DNA from: Heligmosomoides polygyrus polygyrus
Lineage: Eukaryota; Nematoda; Chromadorea; Rhabditida; Heligmosomidae
Assembly: GCA_947396885.1 (NCBI GenBank)
Contig: OX377202.1
Span: 27,271,407-27,335,406 of the forward strand
DNA length: 64,000 nucleotides
Reading direction: 5' to 3'
Below, piece after piece: positions 1 through 11,240 of this stretch. Position 1 is the stretch's first letter, and each line of letters starts with the position of its first letter. The notes beneath the pieces were generated by a model. That model had not been told where the DNA came from, searched no databases, and saw only the letters and a program-made list of their open reading frames with translations. Made by a program: the position numbers and the translations under genes.

Positions 1-157
1 AGTGGCGTTCGCTGACTGGTGTGCTCTGCGATAGGAAGATACCAGAGCCCCTGAAGTCAAAGATCTACAGAACAGTCGTCCGGCCAGCAGCGATGTACGG
101 CGCTGAGTGTTGGCCTGCGACCAAGGAAGTCGAAACGCGCCTCAACGTCATGGAGAC

Positions 158-436
158 TATACTTGTTTCCTTCCAAAAAAATTTCGAATAAACGAATAAT
201 CGAATATATTCGGTTTCACGAAAAACCGAATATTCGAATAATGAATATATTCGAATTTTGAACCTTGTCGAATATTCGAATAATGAATATATTCGAATTT
301 TGGACCTTGTCGAATATTCGAATAATGAATATATTCGAATTTTGGGCCTCGTCGAATATTCGAATAATGAATATTTTCGAATATTCGAATTTATTCGAAT
401 ATTCATTCGAAATTATTCGATTCGGTCCGAAGAATA
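158..436. mobile_element. Small non-autonomous insertion (MITE-like) with 8 bp target duplication
   Basis: A 279 bp AT-rich block interrupts the RTE reading frame. The 8-mer ATGGAGAC lies on both sides (150-157 and 437-444), and removing the block plus one 8-mer restores the retroelement order. An 8 bp duplication fits a hAT-type transposition. The ends match only weakly as inverted repeats (TATACTTG against TATTCTTCG). It contains the 42 bp tandem repeat listed separately. Confidence 0.6.
231..380. repeat. 42 bp tandem repeat, about 3.5 copies
   Basis: The unit begins TATTCGAATAATGAATATA and recurs at 231, 273, 315 and (shortened) 357, differing only in the AACCTT/GACCTT/GGCCTC segment. The unit is rich in TTCGAA palindromes. 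Because 42 is a multiple of three it gives spurious repetitive open frames on both strands. Confidence 0.8.
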
Positions 437-789
437 ATGGAGACGAAGATGCTGCGCTGGACGGCTGGAGTCACGCGCATGGACCGCATTCGAAACGATG
501 CTATTCGGCAGAAATTGGTGTCGCGCCGATAGCCGAGAAGATGCGCGAAGCTCGCCTGCAATGGTACGGCCACGTTCTGCGTGGAAAGGAAGACAGCGTC
601 CGCAAGATAGGCCTTAACTTTGAGATAATAGGAAAGCGGCCTTGAGGGCGCCCGAAGCAGCGCTGGTTAGATACGTTACGTGCGGACATGAAGATTACTG
701 GTGTTTACCCTGATCTAGCGCTGGATCGGGAAAGGTGGCGTCATAACACCAGAATAGCGGACCCCGCTACGATGCGGGACAAACGCTGA

Positions 790-1189
790 AGAAGAAGGAG
801 AAGAAGAAGAAGTAGAAACCAAAAATAATGTCAACAGAAAATGGAGCACATGCACGATAGTATGACTACTAACCGTCATTACAATTTATAAAACCGCGGT
901 CCACAGATGTCAACAAACGATGCTCTTGCCTTCTACATCACTCAGTGCCATTCAAGTGACAAATCTTGCAATAATCAAACCACAGTTTGGGCTAGATTCA
1001 ACATTATACAATCGGAGCTGTGCTTGCAAGTAGAACTGAAGAGCTTTCAAGTACACCTCATGAAGATTACAATCCAAGAACTTATTCTCCGGTGTCAATA
1101 AGAAACGCTTTACTTTACACAAGATACACAAACTCATGTGCAATTCCGTAAACGTTGTCCACATATGGGCATGTGCACGGGATTCAAAT
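790..1189. other. Unassigned sequence between two retroelement relics
   Basis: AT-rich sequence with short open frames only. I recognise no gene, RNA or terminal repeat here. Confidence 0.4.
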
Positions 1190-2500
1190 GTGCCAAAATT
1201 TCGACTGACACACTTGTAGGAGAGCTTGAAATGGCAAACAATTTCACCGGAATCACTTATTGCACAGAATCTTGCGGAGGACTATGACGTTCATGCGGGT
1301 TCCCATCGTCTAGATGTCTTTTCTACCGCATCTATCAAATCCCAACAAGCGACGAAAGCTGCGAAGTTTTTCAATGTCCGTCTTAGTACGGGACGGTAAA
1401 GTTCAAAAATGAACAAATGGGCAAGCACAACAACAAAAGAACCTTTGCGGTAGAAATTCAACCATTCGCAGATCGAACGATCGGCACAACAAAGATGGAA
1501 GTAACATTGATTCCTTATTCACCAATCTCACTGCAATTGAAGCGGTTTATAACCGGCTACAAAACAACGCTGTTCCTTGAAGACGACGCAACTTTCAGCT
1601 ACGCTTGCACGTCAAAGCCTGCAATTAACGCCTCAACAAATACTTGTAGTATCCGAGACACATGTAAATGCAATCCAGCAGAAGACTCCGTTTCCTGCTA
1701 CTGCACTCACAACAATATGTCGCAGATCGCAGACAATATGTCAATTGTCAAACGCTCTACCACTTCCAATTTCAAATGGAATCGTGCTATCCGGTCCAAA
1801 GAGACTTCCAATAATACGGACTAGGGCGTTCTCGCTCGAATTAGCTATTCAAATCGATCCCACAGCGCTGCAAATCGCACAAGAAATAAAGATTTCACCT
1901 GGAATGTTTTGCCAAACGCGTTCACAGGCTGCTACAGCTGCACCAGAGGAGCGGTAGCTTCAATACGGTGCACATCCGACGTGCCGCAATCAACAGCACA
2001 AATCGAGTGCGGCTCAAGATAATTCGTGCTCACCTGCACAAAGGAAGGCACCCACAACGAAACACGACTATTTTTCTATGGGGCGCGCATAAAGGAACAG
2101 TGCAGTGCTGCACGCAAATTACTGTACTAGAACTTCAAGGGACTCGCAACTACGTCAACGGCATCAAGTCAATAATCAAGTATACCAAACTATGGAGTAA
2201 TAGAAGTCAGGATGAAAGCGTATTCGATATGGATATGGATTTTCCTGGCATCATGCATTTCATTCAAATTTGCAAGACATTCTACATGAATACGGTAATC
2301 GTTCTCACCACCGCCTTCTGCGCAATCGTTATCAGCGCAGCATATCTCTGCGCAGGCAAAACAAAAACCCTCACCCAAGCTTCCACGCCTCTACAAACCT
2401 CATTTCTGCGAAGGACATGCCCCGGCATGCTTATTCTCCTAACTTTTCAAAAAATTTCTCGTTGCTCTCCAATCTCGTCCCTATTCCATTAAGGAGCCTT
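1190..2500 (+). pseudogene. Retroelement env-like glycoprotein remnant (phlebovirus G2-like fold, BEL/Pao type)
   Basis: Frames on the plus strand keep features of the cysteine-rich glycoproteins carried by nematode BEL/Pao-type LTR elements and annotated as phlebovirus G2 fusion domain proteins. These are a CLFYRIYQIP block near 1315-1345, a cysteine cluster CKCNPAEDSVSCYC near 1663-1704, and a hydrophobic segment of about 22 residues near 2285-2355 that could be the membrane anchor. The frame is cut by stops and shifts near 1270-1400, 1825 and 1957, so no full protein is encoded. The match is from pattern memory of the family. A gag-like relic follows on the same strand. Confidence 0.5.
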
Positions 2501-2711
2501 GGGTTCATTCTCCAGAAGTTCACTCAAGCATAGGCTGAGGATTTGCTCTCTCACAGAAACAAGTCTTAAAGGCTATTTTTCAATTGCAACTCAAACTCCC
2601 AATGCAACACACAACAATTCGTTTCCGTTTTCGTCCGCTCAACTTCGTTGCCTGAACAAGTCAAATCTTCAAACAGCTCACTTTCAGAAGCGAGCGAGAG
2701 CGAAGAAAACA

Positions 2712-3469
2712 ATGATGGAGCCGGCAGCGAACCAGCCCGCGGCACATGAGGAGCAACAGGAGCCACAAGATCAGCCGCCCCAACAACAAGAACAACAACA
2801 GTAGCAACAGCAAAACAGCAGGGAGCAACAACCCGACGCGCTCCGCCACGCCATTCCGTACGAGCTCGGAATGATGGGCAGAAAAGTAACAAGAATTCTC
2901 GGACGACCTTGGCCCAATGAAGATCACACTGGAAAGCACACACAAGAGGAAGAGGTCGTCAAAATCAGCGCTCCAAAGATTGAAGAGCAACCAATCTCTT
3001 CTCCAAACAGATCATTAAAACATCGTCGTCTCAATGAGGGCATGATGCATTGTGTCGATCAACGCACGACGCACATCAAGAATGAGGTGGACAACATGCT
3101 CAATGGTTTGGAAATCTACGACCAGAAAAAGGAGATCCTGAACGAACTCAAGGAGCAACACAAGCTATTTCGAGAGATAAAGGCGTCTTCGCGCCGCCGT
3201 CGCCACAACCAGGACCGAACCAGGACCAGGACGAAACCACGGCCAGAACATCTCAATCGAAGAAGTGCTCGTTTTGTAATGGTGAACACTATGCTTGCGA
3301 CAGCAACAGGTTCACCAACCTTCGTGAGCGGTGGCGCCGCCTGGTCGCAAACGAGCGTTGTGGACGTTGTCTCGCCATAGCGGACCACCTTTCAACTTCT
3401 TGTGAACCAAGTACACCCTGTTTCTACTGTAAAACTGCAAAGAGAGAAGGTTATGAACAAACATCATAA
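2712..3469 (+). pseudogene. Gag-like protein with zinc knuckles, BEL/Pao-type retroelement, broken
   Basis: From ATG 2712 a frame runs through a glutamine-rich stretch in which a TAG (2802-2804) probably replaced CAG. It continues through a charged helical segment (about 2871-3200), then shifts frame by one base somewhere in 3200-3260. The last part (3266-3469) has a CX2CX3HX3C knuckle (CSFCNGEHYAC), then CX2CX5HX4C (CGRCLAIADHLSTSC), then CFYC, and ends at TAA 3467-3469. This double knuckle with an intervening ERWRRLV stretch is typical of nematode BEL/Pao Gag-like proteins. It would package element RNA in an intact copy. The stop and shift mean it is dead. Confidence 0.6.
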
Positions 3470-4344
3470 TGCATTTTGTCCATATAAGTTCCCTATGTAA
3501 AACTCAATTTTCACCGTTCAATTTCAATTGTCAAATTGTCTGCATCAAATTCGAAATCCACTCTTCACTCTCACTTTCAATTTCCTCTTCGAACTCAAAT
3601 TTCACTTTTTTCACTCATCCGTTTCATTTTCACTCAATTTTTCTCGAATTCAATTTTAAGAAATTTCAAAATTCACTTCTCTCTTCACTTCACGTCATTT
3701 TCTTTTCTCTTTCTCAAAACTTCAGCTCCAATTTTCAAGTTTGCCACTCATTTTCAATAACATTGTTTTCTCAAACAAACTCTTCAATATCAATTATTCA
3801 CATTCATCGCTCGCTGCTCCCTCCCACTCTCAGCGGAAACTCCGACGTCACGACGAATCACTAGCGATGAAGGAGATGGGTGCCATACTTTTCCTTTTCA
3901 CCTACTGGCCGATTTATAGTAGTTAGCCTTGTTGTAATTGTCTGTTGGTAGATTCACTTATGGTGTGATATGTTGGTTAATCATGCTTTATATTGTAGTT
4001 GTATCGCTTTATTTTCCTTGTTTTGCAGTTTATTATAAATGTACTGCTTCGCATCTCTTGCAAACTCAGAATCAATTGAAATTTCAAATCGTTGACAAAT
4101 CAAAATTTCAAGGTCAGCTTTTTTCGCCTGCGGGAAAGATGCAAACGACAAAATATATACGGGTATCTACGTTTGCATTACTCGTCGGCCGGGAGTGTCA
4201 TGAGCCTGAAGCTCATGATGTTTCATCTATAGCCCCGCCTCCTTTTGGCCACTCTCAAGCGAAGACCGATCACGCCTGAGGAAGATTCTCGCTGGAAGGC
4301 TCGCGCTGAAACGGCTCGGGCGCTCTGGCTCGTTCTCTCGGCGA
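3470..4344. other. Low-complexity and possible LTR/leader region, unassigned
   Basis: 3480-3800 is strongly T/C-rich on the plus strand, with many TTCAATTTC-like words. 4145-4165 has a TATA-like AAAATATATAC. 4199-4219 is a short hairpin (TCATGAGC-ctgaa-GCTCATGA). The position next to gag-like and env-like relics makes an LTR or leader thinkable, but no second copy was seen in the window, so this is a guess. Confidence 0.3.
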
Positions 4345-4399
4345 CCACGAAGATGCTGTCGTGAAGGGTCGGAATCCCTTCACGACAGCAGCTTCGTGG
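4345..4399. repeat. 24 bp hairpin with one mismatch
   Basis: Arms 4345-4368 and 4376-4399 pair over 24 bp with a single mismatch around a 7-base loop TCGGAAT. The core GTCGTGAAGGG/CCCTTCACGAC is perfect. The flanks are more GC-rich than the surroundings. It could be a pre-miRNA-like fold or a foldback relic. Nothing in the sequence decides this. Confidence 0.75.
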
Positions 4400-4887
4400 C
4401 AGAGCAGAGTGACGGCGCATCTCTCGATGATCGCGCCTTTGCTCGTCCTTCCTTAAGGGCAAAGCGAAGCAGTCTTGTCGGCGGACCCGCTCGCGAGCTA
4501 ACTCAAGCCTTAATACAATCCAAAATCAAACCAGAAGGGTAATTCAATTTAGCCACAAAGTTCTCCTCTCCAGCTATCGGTAAATGGTGTTCAAAATGTA
4601 CAGTGAAGTAATTTCTTGTAAGGTAAGAAAATATAACTGTATAATAAATCAGTGTTATGTCTTGTAACGGTAAAAGAACCACCAATCTTTCCATTTGGGA
4701 GTTTAGCCCCAAAATCATTAGGGCGGATCGTATTTAAATTTTTCGTTTTTCAAGAAAAATTAATTAATTTTTACCTGAAGCAGACACGCACACAGTAAAA
4801 ATCTTACCACAAAAAGTTTCAAGTCTTGTTCAATGCACAGTGTAAAAATCATGATTTTCTGAAACGAATAGATTGGATCGACCCCTG
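4400..4887. other. Unassigned sequence
   Basis: I see no coding frame of note, RNA gene or terminal repeat. GC content falls sharply after about 4500. Confidence 0.4.
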
Positions 4888-4895
4888 GTCGATAT

Positions 4896-6940
4896 CAGGG
4901 GTGTGCGTAAATAAAATTTGAAATTTCGTAAAATCGTAAATCGTAATTACGAAAAAACCGTCGTAAATCGTAAATCGTAAGAGTCACCTTACTTCTAGTG
5001 TAGTACAATTAATTTCCAGTGGGATTTTTCTGCTAATGTTAACCAGATGTGATTCCGTATTTATTCGTCGCGTTACTCTCAGCTCACGCTGAGCGATTTT
5101 CTTACCAAACTCCTTTTTCACGTCTTACTAGTATGACATCTTTCAAATTCAATTTCACACGTTTCAAGACAGCCGACAAAACTGTAGATTCAAAGACTTT
5201 ACTTTAGCCTATGCATGATGTACCAACAACACCCTGTATCGTTGAATATTCATTAAATTCCTAATTTACCACCAATTTTTTTAGCTTGCGTATTTTTAAT
5301 CCATAACAGCGAGAAGTGGCTGTCAACATTTAATTAAAGGATAACTTTCCCGTTGACCAATGCGGAGAAAACAGCAACTGTGCATGCAGTAATCAAACAA
5401 ACATATTGAGTCATACGACGGGATTCCGCCATGCATTCAGAATGAACGCATGGCGCAATCCCATTGTGTAACGCACCAAAAGTTCTCAGCTTTTCTACAT
5501 TTTGAAATTAGTCCATGAGCGTTCCCATAGCAGGCGGATAAGAGTTTTGGCCGCCAAAACAGCATGAACTTTGGTCAGTGGTGAAATGACCATATTTCTT
5601 GGACAACTTTTGTAGTCGCTTTAAAATAGCAAGGTTAACGTATTCCCTAAGGTAACCTTCTTAAGGCATTCTCAGTTTGATTCCATAGACTTTTTATTTA
5701 GAAAGTATCTAGTGTGATTTAAAAGTAATCCTATTTGATCTGTGAGTTGGGAAGAACACGGATGAGGTTGGATCAGGATCAGTTTGAGCTTGCAGACGTT
5801 CATTTTAAATGCAGCAAGTGAAATAGACCGCCGCAGGAAGGTAGTGGCACAGAAGGTTCCAAGAAATAACCTCATCGCAGTATTCAAATTCAGAAGCTCT
5901 GTTAGTTGTAGTCACTTCATAATTTTAAAAGTGCTCACAACTTCTGAACCATCGATCGACAATATCAACTATCGGGGCGGGGGAAGGGGAGTAGCCTGAA
6001 CCTACCTAGAGCACTGGATTTCTACGCAAGTTTGTCTGCACTTGTCTGATTTCAAAAACCAATGAAATACTGCACTACCATTTAGTAATTCTCTGCACTC
6101 GCTCGGGCTGCTCTTCATAAGTTCTGTAACGAACGGTTGCTCCGAAAGTCTGCAGCAGTCGTGTCAGATAGGGTGAATACGATAAACTCAACCACATCAC
6201 CGAAAAGGGAATCAAAACTGTCAAAACCAGTTCGAGCGTTTCTTGAAATGCTACGCGCTTGGTTTTACCGCACTTTGTATATCAGTAAGCTCCGCCCTAT
6301 AAAGTTCAATGCAAACCAATGGAAAAGTTAGTGGTTTATCTTTTCCACAGAGTGTAGCAACTTTCTAGATCCGAATCCAATCACGAATGATGTTCAATAG
6401 TGAATTTGCGTCAATTCTATTAGTTTGGTTTAGCATGAATATATTATAAACAAATTGACCAAACCTCACTACCAAACAGGACGAGGATCTAGAATATTCG
6501 TCCCTTTTTCTCTAGGAAACTGATAGTCGGATTCGAGAACCCTGTGCACAGGACGGTGTCTTCTACCATAGTAGCACATTTGAATGTCAAAAAACAAATC
6601 TGAAGGGGAGTGGTAAAGAGCTATTTCATTCCCTTCATTTCTTGTTGCATAGCCAACCATTGTTCTGCTTCGTGTTTCGCTTGTCGACTTTGTTGTTTGT
6701 TGTTGGCTTAAATAAACATAACATGAACATAACATAACATATAAGAGGGGACCATTAGGGTGGGCACATCTTTATAACCCGGACCACATAAATTTGGACG
6801 TCAGTTGGTTGTTGATCAAAGACCCTTTCACGAAAATTTACGATTTACGACCCAAAATGTCGTAAATCGTAAATCGTAAAAAATTCGGCAAAAATAGCCG
6901 TAAATCGTAAAATCGTAAATCGTAATTACGCACACCCCTG
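4896..6940. mobile_element. hAT-type non-autonomous DNA transposon, 2045 bp
   Basis: The element begins CAGGGGTGTGCGTAA and ends TTACGCACACCCCTG, the CAGGGGTG-type termini usual for hAT transposons. It is flanked by the 8 bp duplication GTCGATAT (4888-4895 and 6941-6948). Subterminal regions (about 4910-4980 and 6835-6925) are packed with copies of TCGTAAATCGTAA, on both ends, which look like transposase binding repeats. No hAT transposase domain is visible inside, so it was moved in trans. A shorter relative sits at 12874-14370 and an eroded end near 32470-32550. The seven bases before the left duplication (ACCCCTG) also equal the element's own last seven, so 15 bases are identical on both sides. 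Confidence 0.9.
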
Positions 6941-6984
6941 GTCGATATGGCCCCGAAGTCATAGGAGCAACGAAATTCGACGTT

Positions 6985-7260
6985 CACAAAAATGACTATA
7001 ACTCGGTAAGTTTTGAAAATATGAAAAAGCCAATGGTTTTTTAGAGACTAGAAGAAAAGGGCTTTCATATATTGTGAAAATCTCTCTTCAAAAACTAGGT
7101 CTTCATACGGGGCGGAGGCCTTCGATTTTTGTGCGAAAAAATGAAGTGATATTGTATAAATAATTATATCCCGGTAAGATTTTCGAATTTTTGAAAAGCT
7201 AATAGCTTTTTGAAAACTAGAGCTGGTTTCTCCTATAGCGTCAGAAACAGAGGCTTCAGG
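6985..7260. repeat. Two diverged direct repeats of about 100 bp
   Basis: Segments near 6990-7080 and 7150-7250 share the order ACT/TAT-ATA..CGGTAAG-TTTT..GAAAA-GC-AAT-GGTTTTTT/AGCTTTTT-GA-ACTAGA. They read as an old tandem duplication. The family is unknown to me. Confidence 0.35.
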
Positions 7261-7289
7261 TAATTCTGAATTTCCGTCCTTATGGGCGA

Positions 7290-9720
7290 ACATTTTGACT
7301 GCATGCCTATAGTGAAGCTAATACCGCTGCAATTATCCAAGCACGTACACCACCATGTATACGCGCAAACCCGCAACTGACGCAGTGAGTGTTCTTCTAA
7401 ATTAATAAAAAGTAATTTCCTTCGACTTCTACAGTTGCTGAAAAATCGTAAAGCTTACTGTATGGTGGCAATAACACTGGCCATCCAAAAACACCTCATA
7501 GGTCTTCGTGAGGTCCCTATTGAGAATATGCCAATGACTTTAACCAGCTTCGGTGATCATCTCCTCCTTCACCTTGTAAATATCCCTAGCTAACTGATGA
7601 CACTTGTGCGTTTCTTCTAGTCGGAAGGAGCCGGTAACCAAGCGGCGATGTTCCCGGTATTGTTAAACCGTGCTGTCATGCTCGTGGAGGAAGATCTGTT
7701 TCACTCTGAACTAGAAAATGAAATTATTTTAACTTCGATGGAACCGGATAGATCCTCCACACATTTTGTCAGCAAATCGATAAAAGCATTCAAGCGTGAG
7801 TTTACGGTGCAGGAACTCGTCTTTGATGCGCAAATGAAAACGCTCGCTTATCATCGTTGTGTTCAGGACAGTATCTCGAATCGAGAATGACGCCCATGTA
7901 GTGGTACGTCCTATAAGAATGCAAAAGCGTTTGTTGCAATAGAATGGAGCAAATGTAAGGAGACCATACTTCTTTTCCAAGTAATCGCTCATCGCCGTTT
8001 GACCCTTTTCTTTAAGAAAAACAAGTATTTCAGCAAACTTCCTTTCAGTACATTTAGTTGTACTTCTCTCAGCAAGAGCTCTAGAGCACAGCTGACGCTT
8101 GATCGACAGGATGCCTAAGGTCTCTTGTATTGTTAAGATTGAGGACAATGCACAAAGGAACGAGAGCATTAGGTATTACATCAACAAGCTCCTTTGTCTT
8201 GCGCTCCCATGTCTGCCATATATGAAAGCGACAGACGTGAAGCCTGGTGGGAGCGTAAGGAAAAACGGCGCTGAAGCCGTTGTAGAAGCATGATGCTTCA
8301 CCCGAACAAAAGTCTTTGGTGAAAATTCCGGCATTAGTTTGCGCACCTCTATGAATAATTTCTCAACATCAGCAGAAGTCATCGTTCCACCGAGAAGGAA
8401 CGCCGAAACATGAATTTGTATTATCTTCGTATCATACGTCCAAGGCTGTAGAATTTTACCTGCCGGCAGACCACGGTCGCGCTCATCTGTCACTATTAAA
8501 GTTGCCAATTTCACGTTGTACCTAGTGGTGTGGAAGGTGTCGTCAAGACTTACTCCCTTTGACGAAAACTTCTTGAGCCACTCTAACATGGTGGGAGTGA
8601 TAACGACTGAATGAGGATGTCGATAAATGTTCTTATCATGAAGTTCTAATGTTTTGCAATGTCAGTGACCTCGAGCCTCAAAAAATCTCCACGAGTTCCC
8701 TTAAAATTCGTATAAAATAGTAAATGACAACCCCCATAATATTGAAAGTAAAGCACTCGCCAATCGAAAGCCCTCGACCAGACTTGCTTTTGTGAGCCTC
8801 AAAAAATCGTATTCCACCGTTGACGTTTCCCTCATCATGTCGGAATTTCAAGGAATCATCGTGACGCCAATCTGGGCTCATTTTGAACATCTCCACAATG
8901 CTCCGAAGATCTGATTTTATCACAAAGGACAACTTTGATGAACGCGTCGGATCTTCCTTCTTAAGACGATTAATTATATAGTCGAAGGAGTGCTCTAAAC
9001 ACGCTTGAGCTTCAGGAATATACAGAACAAATTAACTGAGTACCTTCCAGCAACTGCTTCATATAGTCGGTTTCTTCTCGCATGTATAGCAGCAGTGCTG
9101 GAACTATGTCATGACCTACATGTCCGAGACAACCCTTGAGAGTCACGGTTCCATCAGCGTGGTAGTCTACAAACAAGTGACCGAGCAATGGCGAACATCT
9201 CGCTTGGTGCTGGACATTCTTTTTGTAGAGGCATTAGTGTAAACACCAGCACGGTTACACCTAAATAACTGGGTTTGGATTTAGCGACATGCCATGACGA
9301 GAGAAGTTTTGCGACTTACAGCAACCTTACTCTCTTACACGACTCATGAGAGACACTCATTGTCGTGTGAAAAGAGCTACAGGTTCTACTGCATTGTCGT
9401 TGGAACCAACACTGAAGGAAACTCTTTTTTAAATTTTAAAGATGCGTAGTCCTGGGGTCGGCCGTCCGCACCGTCATCAGCATGTTCTTTCTGACAGTGA
9501 CTGGCCAAACTCTCGTAGGAAACGAAGTTAAGACAGCACAATTGACAGACAACTGCAGCAACACCAGCTTCTCGGCTGATCTCTTCCTTTATTCGTGCAA
9601 CTTCAACAGGAGTCAGCAGATGAATTGACGTTAGATGAGCATATAGGTTTTTCTTGAGAACAACTTTACCACATTCAGGGCAAGCTCACCCTGGAGATGG
9701 CATCGTAGTCGGATGAGCAG
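7290..9720 (-). pseudogene. Mutator-like (MULE) transposase gene with C2H2 fingers and SWIM domain, decayed
   Basis: Read on the minus strand, parts occur in the order known for strongylid MULE/SWIM proteins. Two C2H2 fingers come first (CPECGKVVLKKNLYAHLTSIH, 21 residues, near 9687-9625; a second with CQLCCLNF near 9555-9490). Then a DGTVTLKGCLGHVGH block lies near 9155-9110. A linker follows (9000-8680). Then comes the MULE core with a DDTFHTTRYNVKLATLIV block just after the TTS at about 8550. MISERFHLRIKDEFLHRK lies near 7850-7795. Finally a split SWIM-like CYCHH...HCVSCG segment lies near 7490-7330, apparently across an intron. TGA/TAG stops and shifts near 9690, 9410-9290, 8680 and 7530 show it is dead. 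An intact protein would bind and cut transposon ends in the nucleus. Family assignment is firm; exact exon borders are not. Confidence 0.75.
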
Positions 9721-9965
9721 TAGGGTTGACGAAGGGTGTTTACCGTCATCTGGTTGCGAAAGAGCATTACGCATCTCCCACAGTGTCTGTCGAAATAGGA
9801 TCTGCCCTCTGTCAAAGACTAGCTGACTGGGAGATCTCAGCAAGCCCACTTCTCAGTTGGAGAAATGGCAGAGAAATAAACCCTAACTGTAGCTTACACC
9901 TATTAAAGGAGCATATTCATATAGTATAGTAATAGAAGACTTCGGGTCCAGAAGTCACCTTGGTT

Positions 9966-10291
9966 CCCAATGAGGGGGGGGGGGGCACGGCGGCCTCGGG
10001 CATGAACGCATGTGTGCGCGTCGACAGGTTCACCGTGACGACACGTACAGGGATATCTGCGGGCTTCAGGTTCGACCCACGGCCACTGTACGGCTATCCC
10101 TGTGCGAATCGCCACGGTGAACCTGTCGACGCGCCTTTTTCTCGCCTTTTCGTCCGGCGTTTTTTCGTCTAAATTTCCTCTTCATTTCAGGAGGAAGACT
10201 GCAGTAGCTACAGTAGGGGTTCAGGTAGGCATGTTATTCATCTCTATGTAGTGCTTCAACGTGAGTATGGAGTGCCCCCCCCCCTTCATTG
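9966..10291. mobile_element. Foldback element with G-run/C-run ends and inner 21 bp inverted repeat
   Basis: Outer ends pair as CCCAATGAGGGGGG...GGCAC (9966-9987) with GTGCCCCC...CTTCATTG (10272-10292). Inside, CGCGTCGACAGGTTCACCGTG (21 bases, 10017-10037) is perfectly repeated in inverse at 10113-10133. The arrangement looks like a small MITE. No target duplication could be fixed. Confidence 0.5.
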
Positions 10292-11240
10292 CAATTGCAC
10301 CGTCCCGTGAAAGAGTCAAAAAAGTGTCAGGAAGAAGGGAAGCGATCGATGCTTAGAGAGTCTACCTGTTTTTATGCTAGGAAAGCAGGTGGTAAAAATA
10401 GGAATCAGCGTAAATAATAGCGCAGAAATAGCAGGGGAACGAGTAGTCGATAATTATGCTGTTGGCGAAAACAGAAGTCGAGAATAGTAGAGGGTAGTCG
10501 AAGTGCTGAAGGCGAAATCCCTATTCAAAAGGATTTCGCGCTCCAAAGCTTGGTTTCGCGCCACGGCGTCCACGATGTCGCGCGCGACGTCGCAACGCGG
10601 CAGCCGGTGATATCGAATAGTGCCCATCCCAAGCTGCAAGCTCCACCATTAACGTTAAACTTGAGAGTGGTTGAGTTTGTTCGAGGTTTCTGACCTTCGC
10701 AAATGCTTCAGCAAGCGGGTTATCACAAGATCTGCAAGAACAGGAACACTTATCGTTAGGCGATCTAGTGCTTCCACGGAGACCGTAACCATGAGCTCGA
10801 GCTGTTGCCATGATGCAACTCTGTTCAGAAGCTGTCTTTACATAGCTGGTTTCAAGTTCTATTTAGGCGCCTGTCATGATTGTGTGGAGAACTTTGGATA
10901 GGGCTTGGACACTTGGGCGCGTTGGAGTGCCGCAGAGGTTCAAGTTGAAGGGAGTGGTTTTGGCTATGTTTATAGCTGCAGCTTCTCTCAGAAGCCTCCT
11001 TTCATTGTCTTATTTTGCCTCATGCATCAGTGGTAATACAACAGCAGAGAGTTCACGTTAAGCAATACAACCTCTGGAGTGTCGTGCGTTCGTTACGGAC
11101 TGATCTCCCCGGGTTTATCGTCCCGCAGACTGCTATATTCTTTGCATCATGCGTTTACCTCCGTGTTAGGCTTCCTATTCCACCACGTTTCGTACTGTAA
11201 GGGCACTTTATTTATTCGCTACAGTTATAGAGCTCCGTCA
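10292..11240. other. Upstream region of the heme lyase gene
   Basis: No other gene is supported here. A CTACAG at about 11219-11224 lies 17 bases before the ATG at 11241 and could serve as trans- or cis-splice acceptor. No core promoter motif is convincing. Confidence 0.3.

Larger units (their letters stand above)
2..789 (+). pseudogene. RTE-type LINE, 3' end of endonuclease/reverse transcriptase ORF, broken
   Basis: Bases 2-157 and 445-789 read in one sense as the C-terminal end of a non-LTR (RTE-type) endonuclease/reverse transcriptase polyprotein. Visible landmarks are the YRTVVRPAAMYGAECWPATK block (about 71-130) and, after the insertion, VAPIAEKMREARLQWYGHVL (about 514-573) and a final ERWRH...ADPATMRDKR tail ending at the TGA near 787. 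The frame is interrupted by the 158-436 insertion and by a nonsense TGA at 643-645, where family members usually carry arginine. A GAAGAAG-rich purine tail follows the stop. The domain identity is recognised from the widespread metazoan family; the copy is certainly inactive. Confidence 0.8.

Noticed and set aside
265..408. Repetitive open frames on both strands (FEFW / FEYST repeats)
   Set aside because: Products of the 42 bp tandem repeat, not of a gene.
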